This document shows positions 63,819 to 64,000 of a stretch of 64,000 bases of DNA, piece by piece. The stretch lies in NCBI GenBank assembly GCA_041674385.1, contig JBAYVU010000012.1, forward strand, positions 14,280 to 78,279. The letters run 5' to 3'. The stretch comes from JACRAR01 sp041674385 (GTDB lineage: Bacteria; Pseudomonadota; Gammaproteobacteria; Burkholderiales; Rhodocyclaceae). The position numbers and the translations under genes were made by a program. Each line of letters begins with the position of its first letter. Position 1 is the stretch's first letter. The notes under the pieces are model-generated. The model was given only the letters and a program-made list of their open reading frames with translations, ran no database searches and was not told the origin of the DNA.

Positions 63819-64000
63819 TAACCGGTCGGGTCGCCGGCGATGGCGAAAAAGCAGATGCAGTGGGTAATACGGCCGTTCTCGTCGCGGACCGCCGAGACGC
63901 TGCGCCGCTCGCGCTGGATGTGCTCGTCCTTGCGCCGGCACCACGTGGTCCCCGCCCAGTAGCCGCACTGCTGAAGCGTCTCGCGGATGTCGTCGTAGTA
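63818..64000 (-). CDS. PAS-domain protein, 3' end (partial)
   Basis: The last 60 codons of a gene that continues beyond the window edge. The translated end reads YYDDIRETLQQCGYWAGTTWCRRKDEHIQRERRSVSAVRDENGRITHCICFFAIAGDPTG, the C-terminal half of a PAS domain plus PAC-type strands (GxWxGxxWxRRKD and SAVRDExGxITH). It is likely part of a sensor kinase, diguanylate cyclase or chemotaxis-type protein, but the output domain, if C-terminal, is absent: the protein ends with the PAS domain. Confidence 0.75.
   Translation of the reverse strand, partial: YYDDIRETLQQCGYWAGTTWCRRKDEHIQRERRSVSAVRDENGRITHCICFFAIAGDPTG

Overview
The window looks like a chromosomal segment of a betaproteobacterium, most plausibly a Rhodocyclales/Sterolibacterium-like facultative or strict anaerobe. 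This is inferred from gene order and protein character, not from a database match. The evidence is the GC-rich coding background, the block metZ-purF-cvpA-dedD-folC-accD-trpA-trpB-trpF-truA-fimV-asd (a classic betaproteobacterial order), a giant DUF3683-type FAD/Fe-S dehydrogenase, and a glycyl radical enzyme that requires anaerobic conditions.

Layout. 0-1 kb: rplQ (end of a ribosomal operon) convergent with dsbB. 1-4.3 kb: an accessory patch with two toxin-antitoxin loci (higBA, mazEF), a small membrane protein and a GIY-YIG-like protein, punctuated by two full copies and one partial copy of a roughly 200-bp structured repeat. 4.3-9.4 kb: a glutamate/aspartate-type ABC uptake operon (gltIJKL), interrupted by a MITE-like element, preceded by an ATM1-type ABC exporter. 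9.5-15 kb: an MmyB-like regulator divergent from leuCDB, then a CDF metal exporter, a second MITE-like element with a clean 10-bp target duplication, and an orphan DUF4212 small subunit. 15-19 kb: the fused FAD/Fe-S dehydrogenase. 19.5-32.2 kb: mixed housekeeping and stress genes (FrnE-like DsbA, a phosphotransferase-like protein, ferritin-like protein, MATE pump, WbuC cupin, two ABC-F ATPases, acyltransferase, HDOD protein, YecA-like protein, WYL regulator).

32.2-38.9 kb is the most unusual part. It is an AT-richer islet with a glycyl radical enzyme and its two-cluster activase, preceded by a perfect 16-bp-arm palindrome. It is followed by a CsgG/peptidoglycan-binding/DUF4384 envelope protein and a 5'-truncated chromate transporter gene. 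38.9-54.6 kb is the long biosynthetic block on the minus strand. metZ is preceded by a SAM-II-like riboswitch and an intrinsic terminator, and a hicAB toxin-antitoxin pair sits inside the trp genes between trpB and trpA. 54.7-61.1 kb carries an entericidin-like lipoprotein and a glycogen/maltodextrin degradation operon (glgX-malQ-glgP). 61.2-64 kb holds aroC, a DUF465 protein, an MFS transporter and the 3' end of a PAS-domain gene.

Together the genes cover amino-acid biosynthesis (Leu, Trp, Met, Asp family, chorismate), fatty-acid and folate precursors, purine synthesis, glutamate uptake and glycogen use. The mobile and accessory material is concentrated at 1-4.3 kb, at the two MITE-like elements, at hicAB and at 32.2-38.9 kb. 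Several starts in this window appear to be TTG or GTG.
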